A stretch of 64,000 bases of DNA from Actinacidiphila glaucinigra (GCF_900188405.1 NZ_FZOF01000005.1:310001-374000), one strand, 5' to 3'. Positions 8,523 to 17,310 are shown, counted from the first letter of the stretch. The notes: a model not told the origin generated them from the sequence alone. Numbers and translations: made by a program.

Positions 8523-8666
8523 CTACTCGTACAGCGCGGCGGCCGTCAGGGCACGGCCGATGAACTCCCAGTCCGGGCCCGGTGGTTCCTCACCGCGGGA
8601 CCGGTGGTATCCGGCGCTGTCCTCGATCCATGCGGCCATGGACTGTCCGCAGGTGGGCCGAGGCAT
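8523..8666 (-). CDS. Small hypothetical protein (47 aa)
   Basis: A 47-codon reading frame begins at an ATG at 8666 (MPRPTCGQSMAAWIEDSAGY) and contains an ordinary globular-looking sequence with four aromatic residues and a PPGPDWEF turn. It lies downstream of the SDR gene on the same strand. I recognise no family and no strong ribosome site, so it could be spurious, but its composition is unlike that of GC-skewed false frames. Confidence 0.45.
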   Translation of the reverse strand: MPRPTCGQSMAAWIEDSAGYHRSRGEEPPGPDWEFIGRALTAAALYE

Positions 8667-8797
8667 GACGGCACCGTACCCCGCGGTCCGCGCGGCCCCG
8701 CCGCCAGGGGCGGCGCGAATCCCGCACCCGCCCGCACGGCATCCCGCCCCCGGTCCGCACGCATGGGCGGGACTCGGGGGCGGGCCGGAGGGCGTTG

Positions 8798-9535
8798 TCA
8801 GCGGGCCTGGTCGGTGGGGCGGATCAGGATCTCGTTGACCGCGACATGGTCGGGCTGGGTGACCGCGTACAGGACGGCCGCGGCGATGTCCTCGGGCTGG
8901 AGGGTCCGCATGGACTCGGCCATGCTCTTCGCCATGGCCCGGATCCCCGGGTGGGTGATGTGGCTGGTCAGCTCGGTCGAGACGAAGCCGGGTTCGACGA
9001 GCACGACGCGGACGCCCTGTTCGGTGACCTCCTGGCGGAGCGACTCCGCGAAGGCGGTGACGCCGAACTTGGTGGCCGAGTAGGCGCCGCTCGCGGCCGT
9101 CGCCGTACGCCCCGAGGTCGAGGAGACCTGGACCACGGCCCCCTTGCGCTCGAGCAGGTGGGGCAGCGCGGCATGGACCGCGTACATCGAGCCGAGCAGG
9201 TTGGTCTCGACCATGCGCGTCCACTCCGTGGTGTCCGCGTCGAGGATCGGGCCGCTGAGCATGACGCCCGCGTTGTTGACCAGGATGTCGAGGCCCCCGA
9301 AGTGCTCGGTGGTCGCCGCCACCGCGTCCCGCACCGACTGCTGGTCGGTGACGTCCAGATCGAGGGCGAGCATCTCGCCGGGGGCGTCCTGCACGAGGTC
9401 CTTCAGCCGGTCGGCCCGCCGGGCCCCGACCGCGACCCGGGCGCCGGCCTTCGACAGGGCGAGGGCCGTGGCCCTGCCGATGCCCGAGGACGCGCCGGTG
9501 ACGAGGACGACCTTGCCTTCGAGGGTGCCGCTCAC
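8798..9535 (-). CDS. SDR-family oxidoreductase
   Basis: The 245-residue SDR carries TGASSGIG near residues 13-20, NNAG near residue 90 and the catalytic YSATK (in GAYSATKFGVTAF). Its ending (DHVAVNEILIRPTDQAR) is typical of the YdfG/serine-dehydrogenase-like subgroup. It is divergent from the TetR gene at 9671; two matching operators lie between them, so it is probably the main target of that regulator. The substrate is unknown. Confidence 0.92.
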   Translation of the reverse strand: MSGTLEGKVVLVTGASSGIGRATALALSKAGARVAVGARRADRLKDLVQDAPGEMLALDLDVTDQQSVRDAVAATTEHFGGLDILVNNAGVMLSGPILDADTTEWTRMVETNLLGSMYAVHAALPHLLERKGAVVQVSSTSGRTATAASGAYSATKFGVTAFAESLRQEVTEQGVRVVLVEPGFVSTELTSHITHPGIRAMAKSMAESMRTLQPEDIAAAVLYAVTQPDHVAVNEILIRPTDQAR

Positions 9536-9584
9536 GTTGTTCTCCCAGGAGTTGATGGTGCCGGTACATGACCCGGGCAGAAGG

Positions 9585-9633
9585 TGACCGCCGGGTCATG
9601 TTGAGCGTAACAGCTAACCTGACCGCCCGGTCA
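9585..9633. promoter_or_regulatory. Two TGACC-N4-GGTCA operators between divergent SDR and TetR genes
   Basis: TGACCGCCGGGTCA lies at 9585-9598 and TGACCGCCCGGTCA at 9620-9633. They share 5-bp arms and a 4-bp centre, and their starts are 35 bp apart. A further half site, TGACCCGGGCA, starts at 9569. This is a standard arrangement for a TetR repressor of a divergent promoter. Confidence 0.7.
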
Positions 9634-9670
9634 CGTTGGTGATAGGCTCCACACCTGGGAGGAGGCAGGG

Positions 9671-10312
9671 ATGAGCGGGACGACGGCCACTGCGGGCCAG
9701 CGGGCGGACATGGTGCGCAATCGACGCCTGCTGCTCGAGGCGGCGACGGCGGCGTTCGCCGAACACGGGGTGGACGTGCCGATCGGCGAGATCGCCCAGC
9801 GCGCCGGCCTCGCCAAGGGCACGGTCTTCCGCCACTTCGCCTCGAAGGAGGACCTCCTCGCGGCGATCATGCTCCAGATGCTCGACCGGCTCATCGACTC
9901 GGCGGACCGCCTCCTCGGGGCCGACGACTCGGCGACGGCACTGCGGGAGTTCATGAGCGACGGCGTCGAGGTGCTCGCCGCCGACCGGGCCTTCTGCGAG
10001 GTGATCGGCCGCCCGTCACTCCAGCACGCCGAGGTCCGGGACCGCATCGCCCAGCTCTGCGACGCGGCCGAGGCCCTCACGTCCCGGGCGCGCGAGCGAG
10101 GCGCCGTGCGCGGCGACATCACGGGCACCGACGTGGTCCTGCTGCTCGGCGGGATCCACCAGACGGCGGCACCACTGCTGCCCGTACAGCCGCAGGCCTG
10201 GCGCCGCTACCTCGCGCTGGCCCTCGACGGGCTGGTCGCCACCGACGCCGGCCCCCTGCCGGAACCGCCGCCCGCGCGCCTGGAGATCGCCGAGCCCACG
10301 ACGCCGTCGTAG
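9671..10312 (+). CDS. TetR-family transcriptional regulator
   Basis: The 213-residue protein has a TetR helix-turn-helix at residues 15-62 (LLLEAATAAFAEHGVDVPIGEIAQRAGLAKGTVFRHFASKEDL) and a helical effector domain (ILLGG-type segment near 155). GGGAGGAGG at about 9658 provides the ribosome site. It is divergent from the SDR at 8798-9535 and separated from it by two symmetrical sites, so I infer repression of the SDR and of itself. Confidence 0.92.
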   Translation: MSGTTATAGQRADMVRNRRLLLEAATAAFAEHGVDVPIGEIAQRAGLAKGTVFRHFASKEDLLAAIMLQMLDRLIDSADRLLGADDSATALREFMSDGVEVLAADRAFCEVIGRPSLQHAEVRDRIAQLCDAAEALTSRARERGAVRGDITGTDVVLLLGGIHQTAAPLLPVQPQAWRRYLALALDGLVATDAGPLPEPPPARLEIAEPTTPS

Positions 10313-10431
10313 GGCACGCACACCCCCACCCGGCCTGCAGCCCCACCTCCGGCCCCCATTCCCACTCCGGGGAACTCCGGGGCAACCGACACATGCCCTC
10401 CAACGGGTCTTGACCGCACCCATGCCAAAGA

Positions 10432-10446
10432 GAGAGCATTGCTCTC
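10432..10446. promoter_or_regulatory. Perfect palindrome upstream of the SRPBCC gene
   Basis: GAGAGCATTGCTCTC has 7-bp perfect arms around one central base, and a further half copy, ATGCTCTC, follows at 10458-10465. A weak -35-like TTGACC at 10410-10415 precedes it, so the site would overlap a promoter about 30 bases before the SRPBCC gene. It does not match the operators of the adjacent TetR gene, so the regulator is probably encoded elsewhere. Confidence 0.6.
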
Positions 10447-10474
10447 ATTGGTAAGCGATGCTCTCCATGGGGGG

Positions 10475-10996
10475 ATGACGATGAAGCTGTTCTATGCGGG
10501 CCCGCCGCTGCGGGAACTGCACGAGGAGTACGCCAAGAAGGGCAGGCTGGACGAGCGCGCGCCCGTCAGGTCGACGAGCTCGGTCACCGTGGACGCACCG
10601 GTCGACGCGGTGTGGAAGCTCATCAGCGACATGCGCGCCTGGGACACCTGGCGCTCCGACGCGCGCGTCGTCGAACTCGGGTCCCTGGAGCCTGACGCGC
10701 GCTTCCGCTGGAAGCTGCGGGGGACGCGGATCGCGTCCACCTTCGCCGTGGTGGCGCCCGGGCGGGAGCTGTCGTGGACCGGGGCGGCGATGGGCTGGAT
10801 GAAGGCGATCGACAGGATGCGGATGACGCCCACCGACGACGGCCGGACGATGGTCACGATCGAGGAGTCGCTCTCCGGGCCGCTGCTCACGCTCTTCTAC
10901 GACAGCGCACGGCTCCGCCGGGGCCACGAGGAGATACTCCGCATGCTCAAGGCCGCTGCCGAGCGGGGACAAGGCGCGGACCGGGCCGGGACCTAG
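10475..10996 (+). CDS. SRPBCC-family (START-like) protein
   Basis: The 173-residue protein has the polyketide-cyclase/SRPBCC pattern: a beta-strand SSVTVDAPVDAVWKLISDMRAWDTWRSD, then strands around RFRWKLRGTRIASTFAVV, and a C-terminal helix (REGHEEILRMLKAA-like). These folds bind hydrophobic ligands. I chose the ATG at 10475, preceded by GGGGGG; an upstream in-frame ATG at 10439 lies inside the palindrome and is unlikely. It stands alone, with an orphan operator in front. Confidence 0.8.
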   Translation: MTMKLFYAGPPLRELHEEYAKKGRLDERAPVRSTSSVTVDAPVDAVWKLISDMRAWDTWRSDARVVELGSLEPDARFRWKLRGTRIASTFAVVAPGRELSWTGAAMGWMKAIDRMRMTPTDDGRTMVTIEESLSGPLLTLFYDSARLRRGHEEILRMLKAAAERGQGADRAGT

Positions 10997-11046
10997 GACA
11001 AAAGGACCACTGGCCCGGCCAGGGCCGGTTGCGGGATGCTCACCGC

Positions 11047-11565
11047 ATGATCGAGCGCGAGGAGGCGGTCCGGAGGGTCCAGGAGCACCTGGACCTGCAC
11101 TTCCCGGGACGCATGGCGGTGGTGGAGGCCGAGGAGCACGAGCTGGCCTGGGTCGTCCTGTACCAGTCGGCGGAGTACGTCAGGACCGGGGTCTCGCGGT
11201 ACCTGCTGGCCGGCAACGGGCCCTACCTCGTGGATCGCGCCGACGGCCGCCTGCACACGATCGGTCCGGTGGACTACCTCATGGGCGGATGGGAGGAGGA
11301 GTACCGGGCCCGGGTCCGCGGGCTGCCCGTGCGGACCGCGGTGGACGACCTGGACGACCGGGTCCGCGCGTCGGCGGCCGCGCACGGCCGCGTGTTCGCC
11401 ATGGTCGAGCTGCGGGAACGGATACCGGCGCTCGGGGCGGCCGAAGCGCTGGCCTACGTGACGGCCCTTCAGGCCGGGAACGCCGCTCCGCGGGGTCCGC
11501 TCGCCGTCGTCACCGGGGCGCTCGTGCCGTACCGGGAGCCCGTGGTCAAGACCGTCGCCGGGTGA
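11047..11565 (+). CDS. YrhB-domain (Imm35-like) protein
   Basis: The 172-residue protein begins with a YrhB-like domain (AVRRVQEHLDLHFPGRMAVVEAEEHELAWVVLYQSAEYV, then LAGNGPYLVDRADG), a fold also listed among immunity proteins of polymorphic toxin systems. The C-terminal third is helical and unassigned. No toxin gene is next to it. A strong hairpin follows ten bases after the stop, so it is transcribed as a single gene. Confidence 0.7.
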   Translation: MIEREEAVRRVQEHLDLHFPGRMAVVEAEEHELAWVVLYQSAEYVRTGVSRYLLAGNGPYLVDRADGRLHTIGPVDYLMGGWEEEYRARVRGLPVRTAVDDLDDRVRASAAAHGRVFAMVELRERIPALGAAEALAYVTALQAGNAAPRGPLAVVTGALVPYREPVVKTVAG

Positions 11566-11574
11566 ACGCGAAGA

Positions 11575-11606
11575 CGCCGGTCAGGACGGGGGAAACCTGA
11601 CCGGCG
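11575..11606 (+). terminator. Intrinsic terminator-like hairpin
   Basis: CGCCGGTCAGG (11575-11585) pairs perfectly with CCTGACCGGCG (11596-11606) around a 10-base loop, just after the YrhB-like gene. No long T tract follows, as is usual in these genomes. Confidence 0.75.
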
Positions 11607-11834
11607 CCGGTCCGGTGTGCGGGGCCGCGGTGGCGGTCGCCCCCGGCAAGGGGCTCCGTGGGGCTTCAGCCGAACGATCGTCCCCACGGGCGAAGGGATG
11701 AGGCCCGGGGTCACTGGCCCACTCACGGCACCCGCATGTGGTGGAACCACGCACCTGCCCGGATTGTTCCCGCGTCCCGGTGGTCCGCGGCCGTGGAAGG
11801 CATGCCGGTGGCCCGCTGCGGGGAAGCGCGTTGC

Positions 11835-12578
11835 ATGACGAAGACCGGTCTCCCGGAGGGCATCCGGGCCTGCCTGTTCGATCTCGACGGAGTGCTGACC
11901 AAGACCGCGGTCGTGCACGCCGCCGCCTGGAAGGAGGTGTTCGACGACTTCCTGCGGCGCCGGGAGGGCGCGGACTTCCGCCCCTTCGACAAGGTGGCCG
12001 ACTACGACGAGTACGTCGACGGCCGTCCACGCGCGGACGGCGTCCGGGCCTTCCTGGCCTCCCGGGGCATCGAGCTGCCCGAGGGCTCCGCGGACGACCC
12101 GCCCGAGCGCGACACCGTGCACGGGGTGGGCAACCGCAAGAACGAGATCCTGCTGGAGAAGATCCGCACCGAGGGCGTCGAGGCCTATCCGGGCTCCGTG
12201 CGCTACGTGAACGCCGTGCGGGCCGCCGGCCTGCGGACGGCGGTGGTGTCGTCCAGCGCCAACTGCCGCGACGTGCTCGTCGCGGTCGGCATCGAGGACC
12301 TCTTCGACGTGCGCATCGACGGCGTGGTGGCAGCCGAGCGCAAGCTCCCGGGCAAACCGAACCCGGACACCTTCCTGGAGGCGGCGCGCGAGTTCGGCCT
12401 GGAGGCGAAGGCCGCGGTGGTGTTCGAGGACGCGCTGGCCGGCATGGACGCCGGCCGCTCCGGGCATTTCGGCTACGTCGTGGGGGTGGACCGGGTGGGG
12501 CAGGCCGACGCGCTGCGCGCGCACGGTGCAGACATCGTCGTGCGGGACCTCGCCGAGCTGCTGGAGGCCGACGCGTGA
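11835..12578 (+). CDS. pgmB: Beta-phosphoglucomutase (HAD superfamily)
   Basis: The 247-residue protein has the HAD motif I DLDGVLTKTAVVHAAAW near its N-terminus, with the two aspartates of phosphoglucomutases, motif II as VVSSSANC, and motifs III/IV as KPNPDTFLEAA and VFEDALAGMDAG. It converts beta-glucose-1-phosphate to glucose-6-phosphate. Its stop overlaps the GTG start of the GH65 phosphorylase as GTGA, so the two enzymes act in sequence on one disaccharide. The N-terminal region is slightly longer than in stand-alone enzymes, which is common in phosphorylase-linked copies. Confidence 0.9.
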   Translation: MTKTGLPEGIRACLFDLDGVLTKTAVVHAAAWKEVFDDFLRRREGADFRPFDKVADYDEYVDGRPRADGVRAFLASRGIELPEGSADDPPERDTVHGVGNRKNEILLEKIRTEGVEAYPGSVRYVNAVRAAGLRTAVVSSSANCRDVLVAVGIEDLFDVRIDGVVAAERKLPGKPNPDTFLEAAREFGLEAKAAVVFEDALAGMDAGRSGHFGYVVGVDRVGQADALRAHGADIVVRDLAELLEADA

Positions 12579-14914
12579 TCAGCCACTCCTCCTATGTGGT
12601 CGAGCCGTGGTGCGTGCGGGAGACCGAGCTGGACCTCGACGTGCTCGCCCAGAGCGAGTCGGTGTTCGCCCTGTCCAACGGCCACGTCGGCTGGCGCGGC
12701 AACCTCGACGAGGGCGAGCCGCACGGGCTGCCCGGTTCCTATCTGAACGGTGTCCACGAGCGCCATCCGCTGCCGTACGCGGAGGCGGGCTACGGCTATC
12801 CGGAGGCCGGCCAGACCGTCATCAACGTCACCAACGGAAAGATCATCCGGCTGCTCGTCAACGACGAGCCCTTCGATGTGCGCTACGGACGGCTCGTCTC
12901 GCACGAACGCGTCCTCGACCTGCGCGCCGGGCTGCTGCGCCGCACCTGCGAATGGACCTCTCCGGCCGGCTGCACCGTCCGGGTGACCTCGACCCGTCTG
13001 GTCTCGCTCACCCAGCGGTCCATCGCCGCTGTCGTGTACGAGGTCGAGGCCGTGGACGACGTGCGGCTGGTCGTCCAGTCGGAACTGGTGGCCAACGAGC
13101 AGCTGCCGAGGACGTCGGGAGACCCACGCGTCTCCGCCGTGCTGGACTCCCCCCTGCAGCCGGAGGAGAACCAGGCGCTGAACAACCGTCTGCGCCTGGT
13201 GCACTCCACGTCGGTCACCGGGCTGCGGGTCGCGGTGGCGGCCGACCACGTCGTGGAGGGACCGCCGTCGACGCGGAGCTTCAGTGAGAGCGGCGACGAC
13301 ACCAGCCGGCTCACCGTCACCAGCTCCCTGGCGGCCGGGGAGAAGCTGCGGCTGGAGAAGACGGTCTCCTACAGCTGGTCCCAGGTCCGTTCGCTGCCCG
13401 CCGTGCGCGACCAGGTGGAGGCGGCGCTCGCGGGTGCCCGCAGCACCGGCTGGCAGGGGCTCTGCGACGAGCAGCGCGAATACCTCGACGTCTTCTGGTC
13501 GCGGGCGGACGTGGAGATCGACGGCGACGCCGAGATCCAGCAGGCGGTCCGGTTCGCCATGTTCCACGTCCTGCAGGCGGGCGCGCGCGCCGAGCAGCGG
13601 GCGATCCCCTCGAAGGGCCTGACGGGCTCGGGCTACGACGGGCACTCCTTCTGGGACACGGAGACCTTCGTCCTGCCGCTGCTCACCCTGACCTCTCCGG
13701 ATTCCGTCGCGGAGGCGCTGCGCTGGCGCCAGGCAACGCTGCCCGCCGCCCGGGAGCGCGCCCACCAGCTCGGCCTCAAGGGCGCCGCCTTCCCTTGGCG
13801 CACCATCGACGGCTCGGAGGGCTCAGGCTACTGGCCGGCGGGAACCGCCGCGTTCCACATCAACGCGGACATCGCCGACGCCGTCATCCTCTATGTCTCC
13901 CTCACCGGTGACGTGGACTTCGAGCGCGAGACGGGCGTGGAGATCCTGGTGGAGACCGCCCGCATGTGGCACTCCCTCGGTCACCACGACCCGCACGGGA
14001 AGTTCCACATCGACGGGGTGACCGGGCCCGACGAGTACAGCGCCATCGCGGACGACAACGTGTACACCAACCTGATGGCCCAGGCGAACCTGCGTGCCGC
14101 CGCCGACATCGTCGAGCGCCACACCAAGGAGGGCGCGGCCCTCGGCGTCGACGACGAGGAGACGGCGGCGTGGCGGGACGCGGCGGCGGCCATGACCGTG
14201 CCGTACGACGACGCGATCGGCGTCCACGAGCAGTCGGCGGGATTCACCCGGCACCAGGTGTGGGACTTCGCCGCCACGCAGCCCGACCAGTACCCGCTGA
14301 TGCTGCACTTCCCCTACTTCGACCTGTACCGCAGGCAGGTCGTCAAGCAGGCGGACCTCGTACTGGCGATGGTCAAGCAGCCGCAGGCCTTCGACGAGGA
14401 GCAGAAGGCCCGCAACTTCGCCTACTACGAGCCGCTGACGGTGCGGGACTCGTCCCTGTCCGCGTCGACGCAGGCGATCATGGCCGCCGAGGTCGGCCAT
14501 CTGCGCCTCGCCTACGACTACCTGGGCGAGGCGGCGCTGATGGACCTGCACGACCTGGAGAACAACACCCGCGACGGGCTGCACATCGCCTCCCTCGCCG
14601 GCACGTGGGCCGCCCTGGTCGGCGGCTTCGGCGGGATGCGGTACCGGAACGGCTGCGCCGCCTTCGCACCCCGGCTGCCGGAGAAGCTGCGGCGGCTCGC
14701 CTTCACGGTGCAGGTGCGGGGGCGGCGGCTGAGGGTGGAGATCACCGGCGCGGCGGCGACGTACACCCTGCTGGACGGGGAACCGCTGGAGCTGCGGCAC
14801 TACGACGACCTGTTCACCGTCGGCATCGACCGCCCCCAGACGCGCAAAGTGCCGACCCTTCCCGCGCGTACGGCCCCGGAGCAGCCGCCGAGCCGCAGCC
14901 CCCGGCACCGCTGA
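12575..14914 (+). CDS. GH65 disaccharide phosphorylase (maltose/trehalose/kojibiose type)
   Basis: The 779-residue protein matches GH65 in length and order: N-terminal beta-sandwich (YVVEPWCVRETELDLDVLAQSESVFALSNGHVGWRG), linker, alpha/alpha-barrel with the phosphorylase motifs SGYDGHSFWDTETF and FPWRTIDGSEG, then a C-terminal beta-jelly roll. The catalytic acid is Glu487 in GPDEYS, the same number as in maltose phosphorylase of Lactobacillus brevis. GTG at 12575 is chosen because it overlaps the pgmB stop and the domain starts there. The reaction yields beta-glucose-1-phosphate plus glucose, which the upstream mutase uses. Which disaccharide is used is not evident. Confidence 0.92.
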   Translation: MISHSSYVVEPWCVRETELDLDVLAQSESVFALSNGHVGWRGNLDEGEPHGLPGSYLNGVHERHPLPYAEAGYGYPEAGQTVINVTNGKIIRLLVNDEPFDVRYGRLVSHERVLDLRAGLLRRTCEWTSPAGCTVRVTSTRLVSLTQRSIAAVVYEVEAVDDVRLVVQSELVANEQLPRTSGDPRVSAVLDSPLQPEENQALNNRLRLVHSTSVTGLRVAVAADHVVEGPPSTRSFSESGDDTSRLTVTSSLAAGEKLRLEKTVSYSWSQVRSLPAVRDQVEAALAGARSTGWQGLCDEQREYLDVFWSRADVEIDGDAEIQQAVRFAMFHVLQAGARAEQRAIPSKGLTGSGYDGHSFWDTETFVLPLLTLTSPDSVAEALRWRQATLPAARERAHQLGLKGAAFPWRTIDGSEGSGYWPAGTAAFHINADIADAVILYVSLTGDVDFERETGVEILVETARMWHSLGHHDPHGKFHIDGVTGPDEYSAIADDNVYTNLMAQANLRAAADIVERHTKEGAALGVDDEETAAWRDAAAAMTVPYDDAIGVHEQSAGFTRHQVWDFAATQPDQYPLMLHFPYFDLYRRQVVKQADLVLAMVKQPQAFDEEQKARNFAYYEPLTVRDSSLSASTQAIMAAEVGHLRLAYDYLGEAALMDLHDLENNTRDGLHIASLAGTWAALVGGFGGMRYRNGCAAFAPRLPEKLRRLAFTVQVRGRRLRVEITGAAATYTLLDGEPLELRHYDDLFTVGIDRPQTRKVPTLPARTAPEQPPSRSPRHR

Positions 14915-14984
14915 CCCGGCCGGGCGGCCCGTGCACCGGCGCCGCGGTCCCGCGACCGGGGCCCGGTGCCCGGTGCCGGGTCAG
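14911..14984. terminator. Long inverted repeat across the ends of two convergent genes
   Basis: CTGACCCGGC (14911-14920) and GCCGGGTCAG (14975-14984) are perfect inverted arms that contain the stop codons of the convergent GH65 and flavin oxidoreductase genes. The GC-rich space between them can also fold. It could serve as a bidirectional terminator. Confidence 0.6.
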
Positions 14985-15970
14985 CGGCCGGGGAAGTGCG
15001 GCAGGATCTCCTCGGCGAGTTCGTGCAGCACCTCGGCGACCGGGCGGTCCCCCGGACGGAGGTTGAGGGAGACATGGGCGACGCCCAGGTCCGCCATCGC
15101 CGCGAGGTGGTCGAGGAGGGCGGTGCGGCCGGTGCGCAGACCGAGGCGGATCGGCTCGGCCGGGGCGGCGGGGTCCGCGAGGAGGTCGAGCAGCATGGGT
15201 GTGAGGTAGGGCCTGTCCAGTCCGCCGGTGAGCTCCCGCCACCGGCGGACGTCGTCCCCCAGGGCGCCGAGGGGGCGGGGGTAGTTCAGGCTCGCGTCGG
15301 CGTGCTCGGCGATCCACTGCGGGCTCTGGCGGGCGCTGCCGGCCACCGCGACCGGGATGTCGCCGCCCACGGGTTTCGGCAGGACGTCGATCCGGCGCTC
15401 GGCCCGTAGTCCGGTGCCTGGCAGGGTCAGCCCGAGCCCGGGGGCCGGAGTGGCCCAGGCCGCGCGCAGGGTCCGCACGCCGTCGCGGAAGGCCTGCCCG
15501 CGGCCGTCGAAGTCGGCGCCGAACAGCGGGTACTCCACCGGGCGGTCCCCGCTCGCCAGGCCCAGGACGAGCCGTCCCCCGGAGAGCACGTCGACGGTGG
15601 CGGCGGCCTTGGCCACGTGCAGGGGGCTGCGCAGCGGCAGGACGACGGCGGAGGTGCCGAGGACGACGTGCTCGGTGAGCGCGGCGAGGTGGCCGAGGTA
15701 CGCGAAGACGTCGAAGACGGATCCGGCGTCGCCGAAGGCGAGCGGGTCGTACAGCGGCACGTCGCGCAGCCACAGGGCGTTGAAGCCGAGGCGGTCGGCG
15801 AGTCGGGCGAGGTCGGCGTGGCCCCCCAGGTCAGGCACCCCGAAGGGGCGGCCGGCCTGCCGGTCGGCGGCGAGGCGGCCGGCTCCCCAGTCGTTGTCCA
15901 GGGGCAGTTCGAGTCCGAGGGTGAGCCGCCGGTGGGGACCGGTGAGGCGGGCGAGGGCGGTGCTGGTCAT
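14981..15970 (-). CDS. LLM-class flavin-dependent oxidoreductase
   Basis: The 329-residue protein is a luciferase-like (F420 or FMN) TIM-barrel oxidoreductase: LGLELPLDN at the start, LADRLGFNALWLRDVPLYDP, and the core segments VVLGTSAVVLPLRSPLHVAKAAATVDVLSGGRLVLGLASGDRP. I chose the ATG at 15970, where homology begins; an upstream extension is proline- and arginine-rich. It is followed upstream by an MFS pump on the same strand (gap 64 bases), so the two may be co-transcribed with the MarR-controlled promoter. Confidence 0.88.
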   Translation of the reverse strand: MTSTALARLTGPHRRLTLGLELPLDNDWGAGRLAADRQAGRPFGVPDLGGHADLARLADRLGFNALWLRDVPLYDPLAFGDAGSVFDVFAYLGHLAALTEHVVLGTSAVVLPLRSPLHVAKAAATVDVLSGGRLVLGLASGDRPVEYPLFGADFDGRGQAFRDGVRTLRAAWATPAPGLGLTLPGTGLRAERRIDVLPKPVGGDIPVAVAGSARQSPQWIAEHADASLNYPRPLGALGDDVRRWRELTGGLDRPYLTPMLLDLLADPAAPAEPIRLGLRTGRTALLDHLAAMADLGVAHVSLNLRPGDRPVAEVLHELAEEILPHFPGR

Positions 15971-16034
15971 GGTGTGCGGGCCTTCTTCGGGTGCGGTGTC
16001 GGGTCCGCGGTGCCGGCGGTCCCGGCGCGCGCGA

Positions 16035-17249
16035 TCAGTGCCGGGAGGTGAGGGCAGGCTCACCGGCGGGCGTGGCCCCGGTCACGACCCGGCCGTTCCG
16101 GCCGCCGCGGCCCTTCTCCAGTGCGGCGGAGACGACCGCGAGCACGAGGGCGGAGGCGGTCAGGGCCGCCCCGACGAGGTTCGGCGAGGTATAGCCGTGG
16201 CCCGCGGCGATCACGACCCCGCCCAGCCAGGCGGACAGGGCGTTGCCGAGGTTGAAGGCGCCGATGTTGACGGCCGAGGCGAGGGTGGGGGCCCCGGAGG
16301 CCTGGTCCAGGACCCGCTTCTGCAGCGGCGGCACGGTCGCGAAGCCCAGTGCGCCGATGAGGAAGATCGTGACCCCGGCGGTGAGCTCGTTGTGCGCGGT
16401 GAGGGTGAACAGCGCCAGCACGGCGGCCAGGGCGCCCAGCGCCGTGTACAGCATCGGCATCAGGGCGCGGTCGGCGTACTTGCCGCCGATCAGGTTGCCG
16501 ACGACCATGCCGGCCCCGAAGAGCACCAGCAGCCAGGTGATGGAGGAGTCGGCGAAACCGGTGACCTCGGTCATCATCGGGGCGATGTAGGTGATGGCCG
16601 CGAAGACGCCCCCGAAGCCGAGCACGGTCATCGCCATGGCCAGCAGGACCTGGACGTTGCGGAAGGCGCCCAGTTCGTGGCGCAGGCGCACGCCCTGCGG
16701 CTTCGGCATGTCGGGCACCAGCTTGAGGACGCCGGCCAGTCCGACGACGCCGAGGCCGGCGACGACGAAGAAGGTCGTGCGCCAGCCGGCGCTCTGCCCG
16801 ATGAAGGTGCCCAGCGGCACGCCGATCACGTTGGCCACGGTGAGCCCGGCGAACATCATGGAGATCGCACGCGCCTTCTTCTCCGGGGCCACGAGGTCGG
16901 CGGCGACGACCGAACCGATGCCGAAGAAGGCGCCGTGGGTGAAGGACGCGAGGATGCGCCCGGCCATCATCACGCCGAAGGCGGGGGCCAGGGCGGAGAC
17001 CAGGTTGCCGAGCACGAACACACCCATGAGCAGCATGAGCATGTTCTTGCGGGACACCTTGGTGCCGAGCAGCGTCATGATCGGCGCGCCGATCATGACA
17101 CCGAGGCCGTAGCCCGTCACGAGCAGGCCGGCGGTGGGGACGGAGACCCCGAAATCGGTGGCGACCTCGGGCAGCAGGCCCATGATCACGAATTCGGTGG
17201 TTCCGATCCCGAAAGCCCCGATGGCGAGGGCCAGGAGCGCGAGAGGCAT
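16035..17249 (-). CDS. MFS transporter (AraJ/YdhP-type efflux)
   Basis: The 404-residue protein has 12 predicted membrane segments and the family signature at its N-terminus (GIGTTEFVIMGLLPEVATDFGV), plus the loop 2-3 motif GTKVSRKN. Such proteins export sugars or drugs. The ATG at 17249 follows GGAAGGTC upstream on the minus strand. It is divergent from the MarR gene, and a copy of the GCGTNYGCAATTA motif lies between them, so I infer MarR control. Confidence 0.9.
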   Translation of the reverse strand: MPLALLALAIGAFGIGTTEFVIMGLLPEVATDFGVSVPTAGLLVTGYGLGVMIGAPIMTLLGTKVSRKNMLMLLMGVFVLGNLVSALAPAFGVMMAGRILASFTHGAFFGIGSVVAADLVAPEKKARAISMMFAGLTVANVIGVPLGTFIGQSAGWRTTFFVVAGLGVVGLAGVLKLVPDMPKPQGVRLRHELGAFRNVQVLLAMAMTVLGFGGVFAAITYIAPMMTEVTGFADSSITWLLVLFGAGMVVGNLIGGKYADRALMPMLYTALGALAAVLALFTLTAHNELTAGVTIFLIGALGFATVPPLQKRVLDQASGAPTLASAVNIGAFNLGNALSAWLGGVVIAAGHGYTSPNLVGAALTASALVLAVVSAALEKGRGGRNGRVVTGATPAGEPALTSRH

Positions 17250-17294
17250 GGCGGAGACCTTCCAGAAATTGCAGCGGCACCTAACAGGCGCCAA

Positions 17295-17310
17295 CAATAA
17301 TTGCAGACGC
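17295..17310 (-). promoter_or_regulatory. GCGTNYGCAATTA motif, copy 1 (between MFS and MarR genes)
   Basis: On the minus strand this reads GCGTCTGCAATTATTG. It sits 46 bases before the MFS start and 100 bases before the MarR start. An almost identical 16-mer occurs at 25885-25900, and two related copies at 17910-17940. The location suggests an operator of the adjacent MarR regulator. Confidence 0.65.

Noticed and set aside
10432..10446. Operator of the adjacent TetR gene (9671-10312)
   Set aside because: The TetR gene's own divergent promoter carries a different site type (TGACC-N4-GGTCA), so this palindrome likely belongs to another regulator.
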